Positions 34,442 to 42,907 are shown, numbered from the stretch's first letter. The stretch: DNA of 44,918 nt from Actinomycetota bacterium (GCA_016185305.1 JACPNV010000022.1:1-44918), one strand, 5' to 3'. The notes: generated from the letters alone by a model not told the origin. Program-made: numbers and translations.

Positions 34442-34447
34442 ATTCTA
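34442..34447 (-). promoter_or_regulatory. -10 box TAGAAT, leaderless, kgd
   Basis: TAGAAT on the minus strand, six bases before GTG 34435. Anything upstream of about 34450, including a -35, would lie inside the TIR-bounded element. Confidence 0.6.
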
Positions 34448-34449
34448 AT

Positions 34450-34478
34450 TGGGTGCGGCTCGTTTGGAGTGACGGGCG
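34450..34478 (+). repeat. left terminal inverted repeat
   Basis: Starts TGGGTGCGGCTC. Read inward it matches the right end at 12 of 12, 21 of the first 26 and 23 of 29 positions. Confidence 0.7.
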
Positions 34479-34581
34479 ATCGGCGTCGTTATGGCCTTTG
34501 ACCAGGTTGTTTGTCGTGAGGCTCCCTTGAGCGGGGCGGCGTCGGGCCCGTGTGGGGGTGGGGTTGTCGGCAGTGGAGCTG

Positions 34582-34977
34582 CTATTTGCTCGTGCGACGA
34601 GACGACCCAGTGGGTGTCGTGGTGTTCGTGGGGTGCGCTGCCCAGCCTTCGGATCGCTCGATTGCGTGCGCGGATGCGATCTCGAGCTTGGCGATCAGCT
34701 CCTTGAGGCGTCGGGCGTTGTCGAACCAGGGTTGGTAGCGGGCGAGCTGCGTCTCGCTGAGCAGGCGAGTCACGGTTTTGCCGTGGACGGTTCGGGTCCA
34801 CTGGATGTAGGGGCCATGGAGGGCGGGCGGGTCGGCTTTGCACTTGCAGCCCGGCTTCCCGCAGCGCATGTGGCGCACGACCACGCTGCCTGGCAGCGCC
34901 CCGTCGAGTTGCGCCATGGCTTCGGCGAGCCCTCGGCGGGTGGCGCCCCATGCTCTGGTCGGCTCGGGAGTTCCCAT
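34582..34977 (-). CDS. DUF6788-family protein
   Basis: 131-aa protein with the family core LPGSVVVRHMRCGKPGCKCKADPPALHGPYIQW and TVTRLLSETQLARYQPWFDNARRLKELI (in parts). Three cysteines (C39, C44, C46) in CGKPGCKC could bind a metal. The function is unknown; in my recollection such genes sit next to transposases and recombinases. ATG 34977 was chosen because CAGGAGG lies seven bases upstream, an excellent ribosome site; the frame upstream to 35133 has no family likeness. It appears intact, unlike its neighbours. Confidence 0.75.
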   Translation of the reverse strand: MGTPEPTRAWGATRRGLAEAMAQLDGALPGSVVVRHMRCGKPGCKCKADPPALHGPYIQWTRTVHGKTVTRLLSETQLARYQPWFDNARRLKELIAKLEIASAHAIERSEGWAAHPTNTTTPTGSSRRTSK

Positions 34978-35025
34978 TCGGTTGCCTCCTGTTGGTGCCG
35001 GGACCATCCGCGGCGTCCGGCCCTT

Positions 35026-35039
35026 CAGCGTAAACGCTG
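35026..35039. promoter_or_regulatory. palindrome between divergent DUF6788 and transposase relic
   Basis: CAGCGT and ACGCTG flank a 2-base centre. It sits between two divergent genes that both have strong ribosome sites, so it may be a shared operator. Confidence 0.4.
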
Positions 35040-35080
35040 TAGGAGACGCCGGGATGCCGGCGCAGACCCAAGGAGGACCC

Positions 35081-35200
35081 GTGGACACCCCACAGGCTGT
35101 GATCGAGACCGTTTTGCCGCCAGCCGGGAGCACTTCGAGGAGCTGGTCGGTTCGTAGGAGGCGACGAGGCGGGAGTGCTCACCCACGCCGAGCTCAAGTC
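35081..35200 (+). pseudogene. N-terminal relic of a transposase, possibly ISKra4-like
   Basis: GTG 35081 has a strong ribosome site (AAGGAGG). The protein starts DTPQAVIETVL in one frame, continues SREHFEELVGS in a second and VLTHAELKS in a third. Together they resemble the start of actinobacterial ISKra4-type transposases (REHFEEL then LTHAEL). At least two frameshifts and loss of the rest leave a relic. Family assignment rests on recollected motifs. Confidence 0.4.
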
Positions 35201-35322
35201 GATGCCGCCGTCGCCACTGTTCGCCGCCTCCGCACAGTCATGATCGGCATGCCCCGCATCCGCCAAGCTGTGCCCAACCTCCGCCCGGAGCGCACCGCAT
35301 AACCGACACCACTACCGACGCG

Positions 35323-35830
35323 ATGACCAAGGGACGGCGCGCTGACTCCGCACGGCGTCGCCAACGCGTGCTCAAAGCCATCAACGACGCCACGAACACC
35401 GGCGATGAGATCAGCGCCATCGCTCGCACCGCCGGTGTTGACCGCAGCTTCCTCTACCGCCACACCGACCTCCTCGAGAAGATCCACGCCGCCGAAGCCC
35501 AACCAGCGAACGCCCAAGACGTCGGACCTGCCGTCAGCCGAGCATCCAGCAAACGACCTCCTCAACGCGCGACAAGGCGCCGTTCGTCTCAGCGCGCGCA
35601 TCAATCAACTCGAACGGCGCCTCTCCGAAGCACTCGGCGACCAGGCCTGGCACGAGTCCGACCTCGGAACCCCCGACGACATCGACGAGCTCAAGCACCA
35701 GATCGTCACCCTCCAACAGCACACCGTGGACCTCCGACTCCAACTCGAAGAACGCGACTAGGACCTCGACGCCGCCCGAGCCGCAAACCGAGAACTCATC
35801 GCGCAACTCAACGCCCGGCCCGCGCCATGA
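35323..35830 (+). pseudogene. DUF6262/TnpC-like transposition accessory gene, broken
   Basis: ATG 35323 opens MTKGRRADSARRRQRVLKAI and a helix-turn-helix-like DEISAIARTAGVDRSFLYRH, typical of DUF6262 proteins that accompany Tn554-type tyrosine recombinases. Between about 35500 and 35560 the reading frame shifts by one, continuing NARQGAVRLSARINQLERRLSEAL and a coiled-coil tail. A TAG at 35759-35761 then interrupts it before the natural end (NRELIAQLNARPAP, TGA 35828-35830). A frameshift plus a stop mark it as dead. Confidence 0.65.
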
Positions 35831-35928
35831 CCCCACATGCGCCTCACCTGTCGCGAACCACAGGCCCCCGCCATCAGACCCTCACCTGCGGCTCTACGAC
35901 GATCACCTCTTCAGGCCAGAGCGGACCC

Positions 35929-36084
35929 CTGGAGAATCACCAGCACGAAGCCATCGGCTACGTCACGCCCGACGACGAACACGAAGGCCGCGGCGACGCC
36001 ATCCGGGCCGCCCGCCGAGCCGGCCTCGATCGAGCCGACCAACAACGCCGCGACTGTCTCCGCGCCCAACGCGAGGCTCGATGA
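35929..36084 (+). pseudogene. C-terminal relic of an IS3-type (DDE) transposase
   Basis: About 51 codons ending at TGA 36082 read LENHQHEAIGYVTPDDEHEG and RGDAIRAARRAGLDRADQQRR. This matches the end of integrase-core transposases of the IS3 group (H..IGYVTP.D.H.GRG.AIR.AR..GL..A). The catalytic domain is absent. The stretch 36085-36246 that follows holds nothing recognisable. Confidence 0.55.
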
Positions 36085-36246
36085 ACCCCTCGACGCCACC
36101 GGCGAGCACCCTCATCATCACCCCACCCAACCACCCGCCAGCACCCCCCATGCGGTCTGAATCCCACGCGAGTCGGTCGCGCGAAGTCAGAAACACCTCA
36201 CTACGGATCCCGAACGAGATGATCCCAACGATCAGATAATCCCCGA

Positions 36247-36252
36247 TAGGGT
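36247..36252 (+). promoter_or_regulatory. -10 box TAGGGT, leaderless, sulfatase
   Basis: TAGGGT, eight bases, then GTG 36261. Confidence 0.4.
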
Positions 36253-36260
36253 CGCATGTC

Positions 36261-37768
36261 GTGAAACGGCGCACCTTCCTCATCGGCGGGACCGCCTCGG
36301 TGGCGGCGACGACGGTCGCAGGCGCCGCGGCCGGCGCGCGCTGGGCGCAGCGCGAGACGTTCCGGTCCAAGGCGGCGGCGAGGAGCGCGGAGCGCGTGAA
36401 CAGCGACGCGCCGAACGTCTTGATGATCGTGCTCGACGACTCCAACGACTGGCTGGGGTTCCTGAACAACCACCCGGGGACGTCGACGCCCAACCTCGAC
36501 GCCTTGGCGGCAGAAAGCCTGTCGTTCGCGCACGCGTACAGCACGGTCGGGCTGTGCCTCCCCTCACGGACCGGTGTCATCTTCGGAAGGCAACCGTGGG
36601 AAGTCGGTGTGTACGACCACAGCGACGCCAGCCGGGCGAACGCCAAGGCCATGGCTACGACGCGTACGGAGCAGGCAAGGTGTACCACGGCTCGCTCAAG
36701 AGCCGATGGACCGAGTACGTGTACACCAAGTTCTACGCGTCGGGCGGTGGCACCGACATGTCGTCAAGCGCAGCCAACTTCGACCCGAACTGGCTCTCGC
36801 CGTATGACCAGCAGCCCATCGGCAACGGCACGCGGTACCAGAAGTGGATGATCGATTTCGGGCCGAGCGGGAAAGACGCCATGGACGATCCCGACGGCGT
36901 CAGCGCCGAATGGGTCCGCCAGCGCCTCTCTCGCGACCACGCCCGCCCGTTCTTCATCGGCTGGGGGATCACCGCGGCGCACGTCCCGTGGCGGGTCCCC
37001 CAACGGTTCTTCGATCTTCACCCGCTCGACCAGGTCGTGGTGCCCGACCTCCGCCCCCAAGACCTCGACGACCTCGGGCCGATGGCGAAGGCGACCATAA
37101 ACATGACGGATTTCGAGCGCCTGCAGAAGAGCGGGCAGTGGCCGGCCGCAGTGCGCGCCTACCAGGCCGCCCAGAGCTTCGCCGATGATCGAGTGGGCAT
37201 GGTCCTCAACGAGCTGCGCAACAGCAAATATGCCGACAACACCATCGTCGTCGTGTGGAGCGACAATGCGTTCCACCTCGGCGAGAAGATGCACGTGCAC
37301 AAGTACACGCTGTGGGAGCGGGCAACCCGCGTGCCGTTGCTCCTCCATGTGCCCAAGCGGTTCGCCACCGCCACGACGTTCGATCCGCCGGTCTCGCTGA
37401 TCGATCTCGCGCCGACGCTGGCCGACCTGTGCGGCTACCGCCTCATACGCCAGCAGAGCGGCACGAGCCTTCTGCCACTGATCGACCGCCCCGAGCTCGC
37501 CGGCGAGCGGCCGCCCATCATGACCCGCGACGCCGGCAACCACTCCGTGCGGCGCGGCCCGTGGCGCTACACGAGGTACCGCACCGGCGAAGCCGAGCTG
37601 TATGACCATCGCTCCGATCCCGAGGAGTACGACAACCTCGCCAGCCGGCCCGAACATCGCCAGACGATCGATGAGCTGGCCCGCTTCCTTCCCTCCGTCG
37701 ATGTGATCAGCTCTGGCGCAGACACGCGTGGTAGCGGTAAGGCTGCCCCCGATGCCGGCGGCGGTTGA
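36261..37768 (+). pseudogene. Tat-exported type I sulfatase, frameshifted
   Basis: The N-terminal part has a twin-arginine signal (KRRTFLIGGTASVAATTVAG), metal-binding DD (59-60, VLDDSND) and the formylglycine site C99 in CLPSR. After DASRANAKAM the family continues in another frame at about 36650 with GYDAYGAGKVYHG, then HVPWRVP, VVVWSDNAFHLGEK and a complete C-terminus to 37768. The usual 15 or so residues between these parts (TLPQ-like) are missing, so a small frame-changing deletion near 36650 is likely, or a sequence error. The type resembles iduronate-2-sulfatase-like enzymes that remove sulfate from polysaccharides. It lies inside the TIR-bounded region. Confidence 0.75.
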
Positions 37769-37955
37769 AGGCGCTATCGCATATGGGCGCGGATCTTTCG
37801 AGGGACCTCTTGGCCAGGGGAGACATCGACTTGCCCACCCAGCAGAGGCGGAGTTGCGGCCGTTTCCCGTCCGGCGATTCCGGATCTGGTCGCATGGCGA
37901 CACCAGTCAAACTTCGTCGGCCCGGCTGAACGTGAAGTAGCTGGTGAGCGCCCTG
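37769..37955. other. gene-free spacer before the right terminal repeat
   Basis: No gene is supported here; a 70-codon open frame overlaps the sulfatase end and has no family character. No terminator is visible. Confidence 0.5.
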
Positions 37956-37984
37956 CGACGGTCCCTCCAGTGGAGCCGCACCCA
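37956..37984 (-). repeat. right terminal inverted repeat
   Basis: Ends GAGCCGCACCCA (37973-37984), the exact complement of the left end's first 12 bases; further inward TGGAG and GAC blocks also match. Confidence 0.7.
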
Positions 37985-37987
37985 TTC

Positions 37988-38659
37988 TTAATTGTGCCCG
38001 GGTGGGGGCCCCTCGTCCACGCTGACGGCTTCGAAGAGCGGCTCGTTCTGGTCGTTTGGCGCCGCGTCGGCGCGGAGCTGAAGCTTCGTCACCCAGCGCT
38101 GGACGGCTTCGCGGGTTTGGGCACCCGGTATGAGCAAGGCGTCGTTCACCCACCAGGCTGGTGTTGCGGTCACGCCGTGCTCGCGAGCGGCGGTCATGGA
38201 TGCGTCGAGCGCCCGTCGGCCCACGCCGTCGGCGACGAGCTCGAACGTGTCGTCGCCGTTGCCGCCGGATCGGTCGACCAGGCCGGCGATCACCTCCCAC
38301 GAGCCGATGTCTTCGCCGTGGACCCAGTAGGCCGAAGCGAGGGCTGCGTCGAGGGCAAGGTAGTTCTCGGGCCAGTTGGCCCGCACAACTTCGACGGCCT
38401 CGAGCGCCAGCCGCGAGTTGCGGCTGCGTGCCGGCGCGACGAAGGGGATGCCCAGCGTTTCGCACTCGGCGCCGATGTGGTCGAAGACCCGCGACAACCG
38501 CCCTCCCGGCCGCACGGCGATGCCCGCCTTGGGGATCTCGGGGTGCAGCTCATAGGGCAGCACGGTGACGTCGACGCCGAGGTCGCGCATGAGCTGGGTC
38601 CGGTCGCGTCCGAGGTACGCCCATGGGCACACGTAGTCGAACCACATCAACGCGTGCAT
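37988..38659 (-). CDS. DsbA-family (FrnE/HCCA isomerase-like) oxidoreductase
   Basis: 223-aa thioredoxin-fold protein. WFDYVCPWAYLG near the N-terminus corresponds to the DsbA/FrnE active site but has a single cysteine (CPWA in place of CxxC), as in 2-hydroxychromene-2-carboxylate isomerase-like or glutathione-dependent relatives. The C-terminal GVTATPAWWVNDALLIPGAQ carries the cis-proline loop. No signal peptide, so cytoplasmic. ATG 38659 lies seven bases after TAGCGT, so leaderless. The stop TAA is 3 bases from the right end of the decayed mobile element. Its substrate is unknown. Confidence 0.85.
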   Translation of the reverse strand: MHALMWFDYVCPWAYLGRDRTQLMRDLGVDVTVLPYELHPEIPKAGIAVRPGGRLSRVFDHIGAECETLGIPFVAPARSRNSRLALEAVEVVRANWPENYLALDAALASAYWVHGEDIGSWEVIAGLVDRSGGNGDDTFELVADGVGRRALDASMTAAREHGVTATPAWWVNDALLIPGAQTREAVQRWVTKLQLRADAAPNDQNEPLFEAVSVDEGPPPGHN

Positions 38660-38666
38660 GGGGTGG

Positions 38667-38672
38667 ACGCTA
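38667..38672 (-). promoter_or_regulatory. -10 box TAGCGT, leaderless, DsbA-family gene
   Basis: TAGCGT on the minus strand, seven bases before ATG 38659, within a 61-bp divergent gap shared with xthA. Confidence 0.5.
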
Positions 38673-38708
38673 CTCGCCCGGTGGCTGGGGTCAGTTCGGT
38701 GCGACCGA

Positions 38709-38714
38709 TAGTGT
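38709..38714 (+). promoter_or_regulatory. -10 box TAGTGT, leaderless, xthA
   Basis: TAGTGT, six bases, then GTG 38721; no ribosome site. Confidence 0.5.
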
Positions 38715-38720
38715 CCGAGC

Positions 38721-39506
38721 GTGCTTCGTGTCGCGACGTGGAACGTGAACTCTCTGAAGGCTCGCTTGCCGCGAGTGGAGGAGTGGTTGGCGACCGTGCA
38801 GCCTGATGTCCTGTGCATGCAAGAGACCAAGCTGGCCGACAGCGCCTTCCCCGCCATGGCGTTCCAGGCCATCGGGTACGACGGCGTGCACTACGGCGAG
38901 GGCCGCTGGAACGGCGTTGCCATCCTCTCGAGGGTAGGCATCGACGACGTGACGGCCGGGTTCAGCGATGGCGCCGGCGAGGACGCCGAGGCTCGCTTGC
39001 TGTGGGCGACGTGTGGCGCCGTGCGGATCGGAACCGTCTATGTCCCGAACGGCCGCGAGGTCGGCCACGACATGTACCACTACAAGCTTCGCTTCCTCGA
39101 GCGCATGCGGAAGCGGATCGAGACGGCTGAAGACCCGTCGAAGGCGATGCTGCTGTGCGGCGACTTCAACATCGCGCCCGATGACCGAGACGTCTACGAC
39201 CCGGCGATGTATGTCAACGAGACGCACGTGACACCGCCCGAGCGCCAGGCGCTGCGCGACATCGAGGACTTGGGGTTCGTGGACGTGTTCCGCCAGCACT
39301 TTGAGGCCGGCGGGCTGTTCTCGTGGTGGGACTACCGCGCCGGCAACTTCCACAAGGGCAAGGGCATGCGCATCGACCTGATGCTCGCCTCGATGCCGTT
39401 GGCCGAGCGCTCGACGTCGATCCTCATCGACCGCAACGCGCGCAAGGGAAAGGCACCCTCGGACCACGCACCCGTCGTTGCTGATTTTGCGATCGAGAGC
39501 GTGTAG
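38721..39506 (+). CDS. xthA: exodeoxyribonuclease III
   Basis: 261-aa AP endonuclease/3'-5' exonuclease of the EEP fold, used in base-excision repair. Motifs: WNVNSLKARLPR (7-18), QETKL with the metal-binding Glu, VYVPNG, LCGDFNIAP with Asp and Asn, SWWDYR, RIDLML and the final SDHAPV with catalytic His. Full length for bacterial ExoIII. The GTG start at 38721 is set by the -10 box six bases upstream and the family start (LRVATWNVNS). The thioesterase gene follows 10 bases downstream, probably in the same transcript. Confidence 0.94.
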   Translation: MLRVATWNVNSLKARLPRVEEWLATVQPDVLCMQETKLADSAFPAMAFQAIGYDGVHYGEGRWNGVAILSRVGIDDVTAGFSDGAGEDAEARLLWATCGAVRIGTVYVPNGREVGHDMYHYKLRFLERMRKRIETAEDPSKAMLLCGDFNIAPDDRDVYDPAMYVNETHVTPPERQALRDIEDLGFVDVFRQHFEAGGLFSWWDYRAGNFHKGKGMRIDLMLASMPLAERSTSILIDRNARKGKAPSDHAPVVADFAIESV

Positions 39507-39516
39507 GCAAGGGGAT

Positions 39517-40266
39517 ATGAGCAGCGACACCCCGAACTCCCGGCCCGACCGCACCGCCCTCTACAGCCGGTGGCAGGAGCCACCCACCTCGATGATGACG
39601 ACCCGGCGGGTGGAGATGCGCCGGCTCGCCGACTCGATGCGCATCATCATCGAGCGGCTGGGCGCCACGGCGGCCCCCACAGAGAGGCTGATCGATGCCG
39701 CCGACGAGTTGGCCCGGGTCGCGCTGTCGTTCGATCAGTTCCAGCACGGCACCGAGTACGAGGGCTTCTCCGAAGCCGCCAACGCCGGCGCCGACCCCCA
39801 TGCCAGCTTCGAGCACAGCCCGTTCATCGGCCGTGCGAAACCGCTCTCGCCGCCGATGCGCCTGCAGGAGATCGATGGCAAGGTTCACGGCCGCGTGGTG
39901 TTCGGTTCGGCGTACGAGGGGCCACCGGGTTGCGTGCACGGCGGCTACGTCGCGGGCGTGTTCGACGAGCTGCTCGGTGCCACGCAGTCGCTTTCGGGCC
40001 AGCCGGGCATGACCGGCACGCTCACGATCAAGTACCGCAGCCCGACGCCGCTGCACACCGAACTGCACCTCGTCGGTGCGTTCACGGGCACCGAACGGCG
40101 GAAGATCTTCACGACAGGCCAGCTCTTCGCCGTCTCGCCGAACGGCGATGAGCGCCTCTGTGCCGAAGCCGAGGCCATCTTCGTCTCCATCGACTTCACC
40201 AAGTTCGTCGAGCTGAAGGAGCAGCGCGACCGGCTCGAGCAGGAGCGGCTCGGCTCACCCACGTGA
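39517..40266 (+). CDS. PaaI/THEM4-like hotdog thioesterase
   Basis: 249-aa protein with an N-terminal helical extension (about 1-95) and a hotdog domain (about 105-235). PPGCVHGGYVAGVFDELLG is the active-site helix of the PaaI/THEM4 group, and GTLTIKYRSPTPLHTEL is the following strand pair. Such enzymes hydrolyse acyl-CoA. ATG 39517 has AAGGGGAT six bases upstream. It follows xthA by 10 bases. Its last 12 bases overlap the end of the convergent DUF2505 gene. Confidence 0.87.
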   Translation: MSSDTPNSRPDRTALYSRWQEPPTSMMTTRRVEMRRLADSMRIIIERLGATAAPTERLIDAADELARVALSFDQFQHGTEYEGFSEAANAGADPHASFEHSPFIGRAKPLSPPMRLQEIDGKVHGRVVFGSAYEGPPGCVHGGYVAGVFDELLGATQSLSGQPGMTGTLTIKYRSPTPLHTELHLVGAFTGTERRKIFTTGQLFAVSPNGDERLCAEAEAIFVSIDFTKFVELKEQRDRLEQERLGSPT

Positions 40267-40758
40267 GGCGAGCCAGCGTGCTGCCAACCGCTCTTCGTCC
40301 TGCAGGTGCTCGCGCAGCCCAGAGACGATGGCACGCTCGACCTGACCGCCGACGAACGGCATGCGGACGTTCACGTCGCCTTCGACCTCGCGGCTCGCAC
40401 GCGGTGGGTCGGCGCTCGTGCTGGTGATGGCGGACCGCGCCGCCGCGCTGAAGCGGTCCGCGTAGTTGTCGGGGAGGAGCTTGGTCGTCGATGTGAGCCC
40501 GGCAAGGTCGTAGGTCGTGTCGTCGATCCACGTGAGCTTGCCGGGGTCGACGACCGCGAGTGCTGCGGCCGGAAGGTCGGCCGTGAACGTGTAGCGGATC
40601 TTCATGCGCACACGGTCGCCGGTGCGCTCGGTCGAGACGACCTCGGGCGTCCTGACCCTGGTCAGGCCGGTCAGCGTGGCGTAGAACGCGGGGTCGAGGT
40701 ACATGGCCACGACCTGAGCAGGTGTGGCATCGAAGCGTTGACCGACCCGGAACTGCAC
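40255..40758 (-). CDS. DUF2505/SRPBCC-fold protein
   Basis: 167-aa protein of the START-like (SRPBCC) fold: VQFRVGQRFDATPAQVVAMYLDPAFYATLTGL is the usual N-terminal strand and helix (in parts), and EVEGDVNVRMPFVGGQVERAIVSGLREHLQDEERLAARWL the C-terminal helix. Such folds bind hydrophobic ligands; the function is unknown. No good ATG exists. GTG 40758 (VQFRVGQ) fits the family start, and a longer frame to 40860 would overlap the helicase gene. It follows the helicase gene by 61 bases on the same strand. Confidence 0.72.
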   Translation of the reverse strand: MQFRVGQRFDATPAQVVAMYLDPAFYATLTGLTRVRTPEVVSTERTGDRVRMKIRYTFTADLPAAALAVVDPGKLTWIDDTTYDLAGLTSTTKLLPDNYADRFSAAARSAITSTSADPPRASREVEGDVNVRMPFVGGQVERAIVSGLREHLQDEERLAARWLASRG

Positions 40759-40819
40759 CTCAGAAAGGTTGTCACGACCGATGCCGCCGATCGCGAATGG
40801 TCGCGAACGGTCTCGGGGG

Positions 40820-42907
40820 TCAGCGCGCGTTGGCGACCAGCTCGATGATCGCTGGGCCATACCGGTTGAGCTTCACCGGCCCGATGCCCGGTACGAGCGA
40901 GAGCGCGGCTTCGCTGCTCGGTCGGGTGGCGGCGATCGTGGCGAGCGTCTTGTTGTCGAGCACCACGAACGCGGCGACTGCACTGGCCCGGGCGGTGTTG
41001 GCCCGCCAGCGCAACAGCTCGTCATAGAGCTGCCGGCCCTGCTCGTCGAGCCGGCTGGCCGGCGGATCGCCTGTTCCCGCGCCGCGGGCCTTCTGTGCTG
41101 CCGGCTTCTGGGCGCGCAGGGCGGCCCGCTGCTCGGCGAGCGACGCGGCCCAGTCGACCGGGTCGGCGCCGCCGGCCAGCGCGCCGCACACCTGTCGCAC
41201 GGCATCGAGGTAGGGGGACGGTGAGCGGCGCGCCGGTTTCGAGCCGAAGGTGCGAGCGGCTGCCCACGAGAGATGGGCCTCGCGCTCGGCGCGCGTCAGC
41301 GCGACGTAGAACAAGCGCCGCTCTTCGGCCAGCTCGCCTCTCGTCTTCGCATGGTTGATCGGAACGAACCCCTGCTCGAGGCCGACGAGGTGGACCACGG
41401 GCCATTCCAGTCCCTTGGCGGCGTGGAACGTGGCGAGGTCGACGGCGTCGCCGCCGTGGTCAGGCTGATCGGAGCGAACCGTGTCGGACAGCCACCCGAC
41501 GAAGCCGGCGGTGGACGGAGCAGCATCGACCGCGAGGTAGTCGTGACCGAGCCGGAGCAACGCTTCGACGTTCGCCTGGCGTTCACCGGTGGGCGGTGCA
41601 CCATCGGTCGGGCCGTCGCGCCCGCCGAGAACGTCGTCTTCCAGATCGCGCAACGCGACGAGGAAGGCTCCGTCGGCCCGTTCCAACGAGCGCAGCGCGG
41701 CCTTCACCTCGGGTTGGTCGAGCAGGCCACTCGTGCCTCGAAGGCGGCACGGGATGCCCGCGGATCGCAGCGCCCGCTCGATGAGCACCGTCTGCGCGTT
41801 CGTCCGCGCCAGCACCGCTTGGGACGACCACGATGTGCGCGGGGCCCTCGCGTCGCGCACCGCGCGAGCGACGCCCGCCGCTTCTGCCTCGTCGTCGGCG
41901 TACTCGCGAATGTCTGGGATGGGCCCGTCGGGCCGGGTGGCGCGCAGGCCATCGAGCTCGGGGCCGCGGCCTCGGCGGGGGCTTGGGGCCAGCACCGCGT
42001 TCGCGACCGCCAGGATCTGTGGCGAGGATCGGTAGTTGTCGCGCAGCTCGATGACCTCGCAGCCAGGGAAGTGATCGCCGAACTCGTTGATGTAGCGGGC
42101 GTCGGCACCGTTCCAGGCGTAGATGGCCTGATTCGGATCGCCGACCACGCACAGGTCGTCCCGGTCGCCGAGCCACCTTCGCAGCAGCGCATGTTGCTGG
42201 GGGTTCACGTCCTGAAACTCGTCGACGAAGAGGTGCTGGAAGCGCCAGCGAACCGCGGCCGCGTAGGCGGCATCGGTCTCGATGTCGCGTGCGTGCAACC
42301 GCAACAGGTCGTCGAAGTCGACCAGCCGGCGCTTGCGCTTCTCGACCTCGTAGCGTTCGTACACGCTCGCAACCGTGTCGAGATCGACCGGCGGCGTACG
42401 GTGTGCCGCCGACGCGTCGCGGGCGTAGCTGGCGGGTATGATCGTCCGCGCCTTCGCCCATTCGATCTCGTTCGTGATGTCGAGGGCGAGCGTCGATGTC
42501 TTGTGGCGGTTCGCCACGGTGAGCGCTCGCGGGACGAGGCCGCTGACGAAACCCACCTTGTGGTCGAGGAGCTGCGGCGCTCGCACGTTGCGCTCGTCCC
42601 AGCGCGTGCGGAGCTGCGCGTACGCGACCGCGTGGAACGTGCCGGCAGCGACGGAGTCACGCAGGCCCAGGATCCGCAGCCGGTTGGTCAGCTCGCCCGC
42701 CGCCTTGCGGGTGAAGGTGAGGGTGAGCACCCGGCGCGGGTCGATGCGGCCGGTGGTGGCGCGGTAGGCGATGCGCCGGGTGAGCACACGGGTCTTGCCC
42801 GAGCCGGCGCCGGCGAGGATGCAGAGAGGATTCGTCTCGGAGACGACGGCTGCACGCTGGCTGGCGTTCAAACCGTCGAGCAACGCCTCTACACCAAGAT
42901 CACCCAC
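40820..42907 (-). CDS. uvrD2: UvrD/Rep-type ATP-dependent DNA helicase, UvrD2-like with HRDC
   Basis: 695-aa superfamily 1A helicase that translocates 3' to 5' on single-stranded DNA. Q-motif LNASQRAAV, Walker A AGAGSGKT (32-39), TFTRKAAGEL, DEFQDVNPQQ (motif II), GDPNQAIYAWNGA, LRDNYRSS, TFHAAKGLEW and VALTRAERE. A C-terminal HRDC domain (about 615-690, LRWRANTARASAVAAFVVLDNKTL) identifies the UvrD2 group of actinobacteria, which is smaller than UvrD1. No four-cysteine Zn motif is seen in the linker, unlike mycobacterial UvrD2. GTG 42907 is six bases after TATGCT. Confidence 0.88.
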   Translation of the reverse strand: MGDLGVEALLDGLNASQRAAVVSETNPLCILAGAGSGKTRVLTRRIAYRATTGRIDPRRVLTLTFTRKAAGELTNRLRILGLRDSVAAGTFHAVAYAQLRTRWDERNVRAPQLLDHKVGFVSGLVPRALTVANRHKTSTLALDITNEIEWAKARTIIPASYARDASAAHRTPPVDLDTVASVYERYEVEKRKRRLVDFDDLLRLHARDIETDAAYAAAVRWRFQHLFVDEFQDVNPQQHALLRRWLGDRDDLCVVGDPNQAIYAWNGADARYINEFGDHFPGCEVIELRDNYRSSPQILAVANAVLAPSPRRGRGPELDGLRATRPDGPIPDIREYADDEAEAAGVARAVRDARAPRTSWSSQAVLARTNAQTVLIERALRSAGIPCRLRGTSGLLDQPEVKAALRSLERADGAFLVALRDLEDDVLGGRDGPTDGAPPTGERQANVEALLRLGHDYLAVDAAPSTAGFVGWLSDTVRSDQPDHGGDAVDLATFHAAKGLEWPVVHLVGLEQGFVPINHAKTRGELAEERRLFYVALTRAEREAHLSWAAARTFGSKPARRSPSPYLDAVRQVCGALAGGADPVDWAASLAEQRAALRAQKPAAQKARGAGTGDPPASRLDEQGRQLYDELLRWRANTARASAVAAFVVLDNKTLATIAATRPSSEAALSLVPGIGPVKLNRYGPAIIELVANAR

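Larger units (their letters stand above)
34450..37984. mobile_element. decayed element with terminal inverted repeats
   Basis: The two ends carry a matching inverted repeat (34450-34478 and 37956-37984). Between them lie a DUF6788 gene, relics of three transposition-related genes and a broken sulfatase gene. Outside are intact housekeeping genes: kgd on the left and a DsbA-family gene on the right, whose stop is only 3 bases away. AT-rich flanks TTCTAAT (34443-34449) and TTCTTAAT (37985-37992) may be a decayed target duplication. This is either one composite element or nested insertions; no intact transposase remains. Confidence 0.6.

Noticed and set aside
37728..37940. 70-codon frame after the sulfatase
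   Set aside because: It overlaps the sulfatase end, has no ribosome site and shows no domain.
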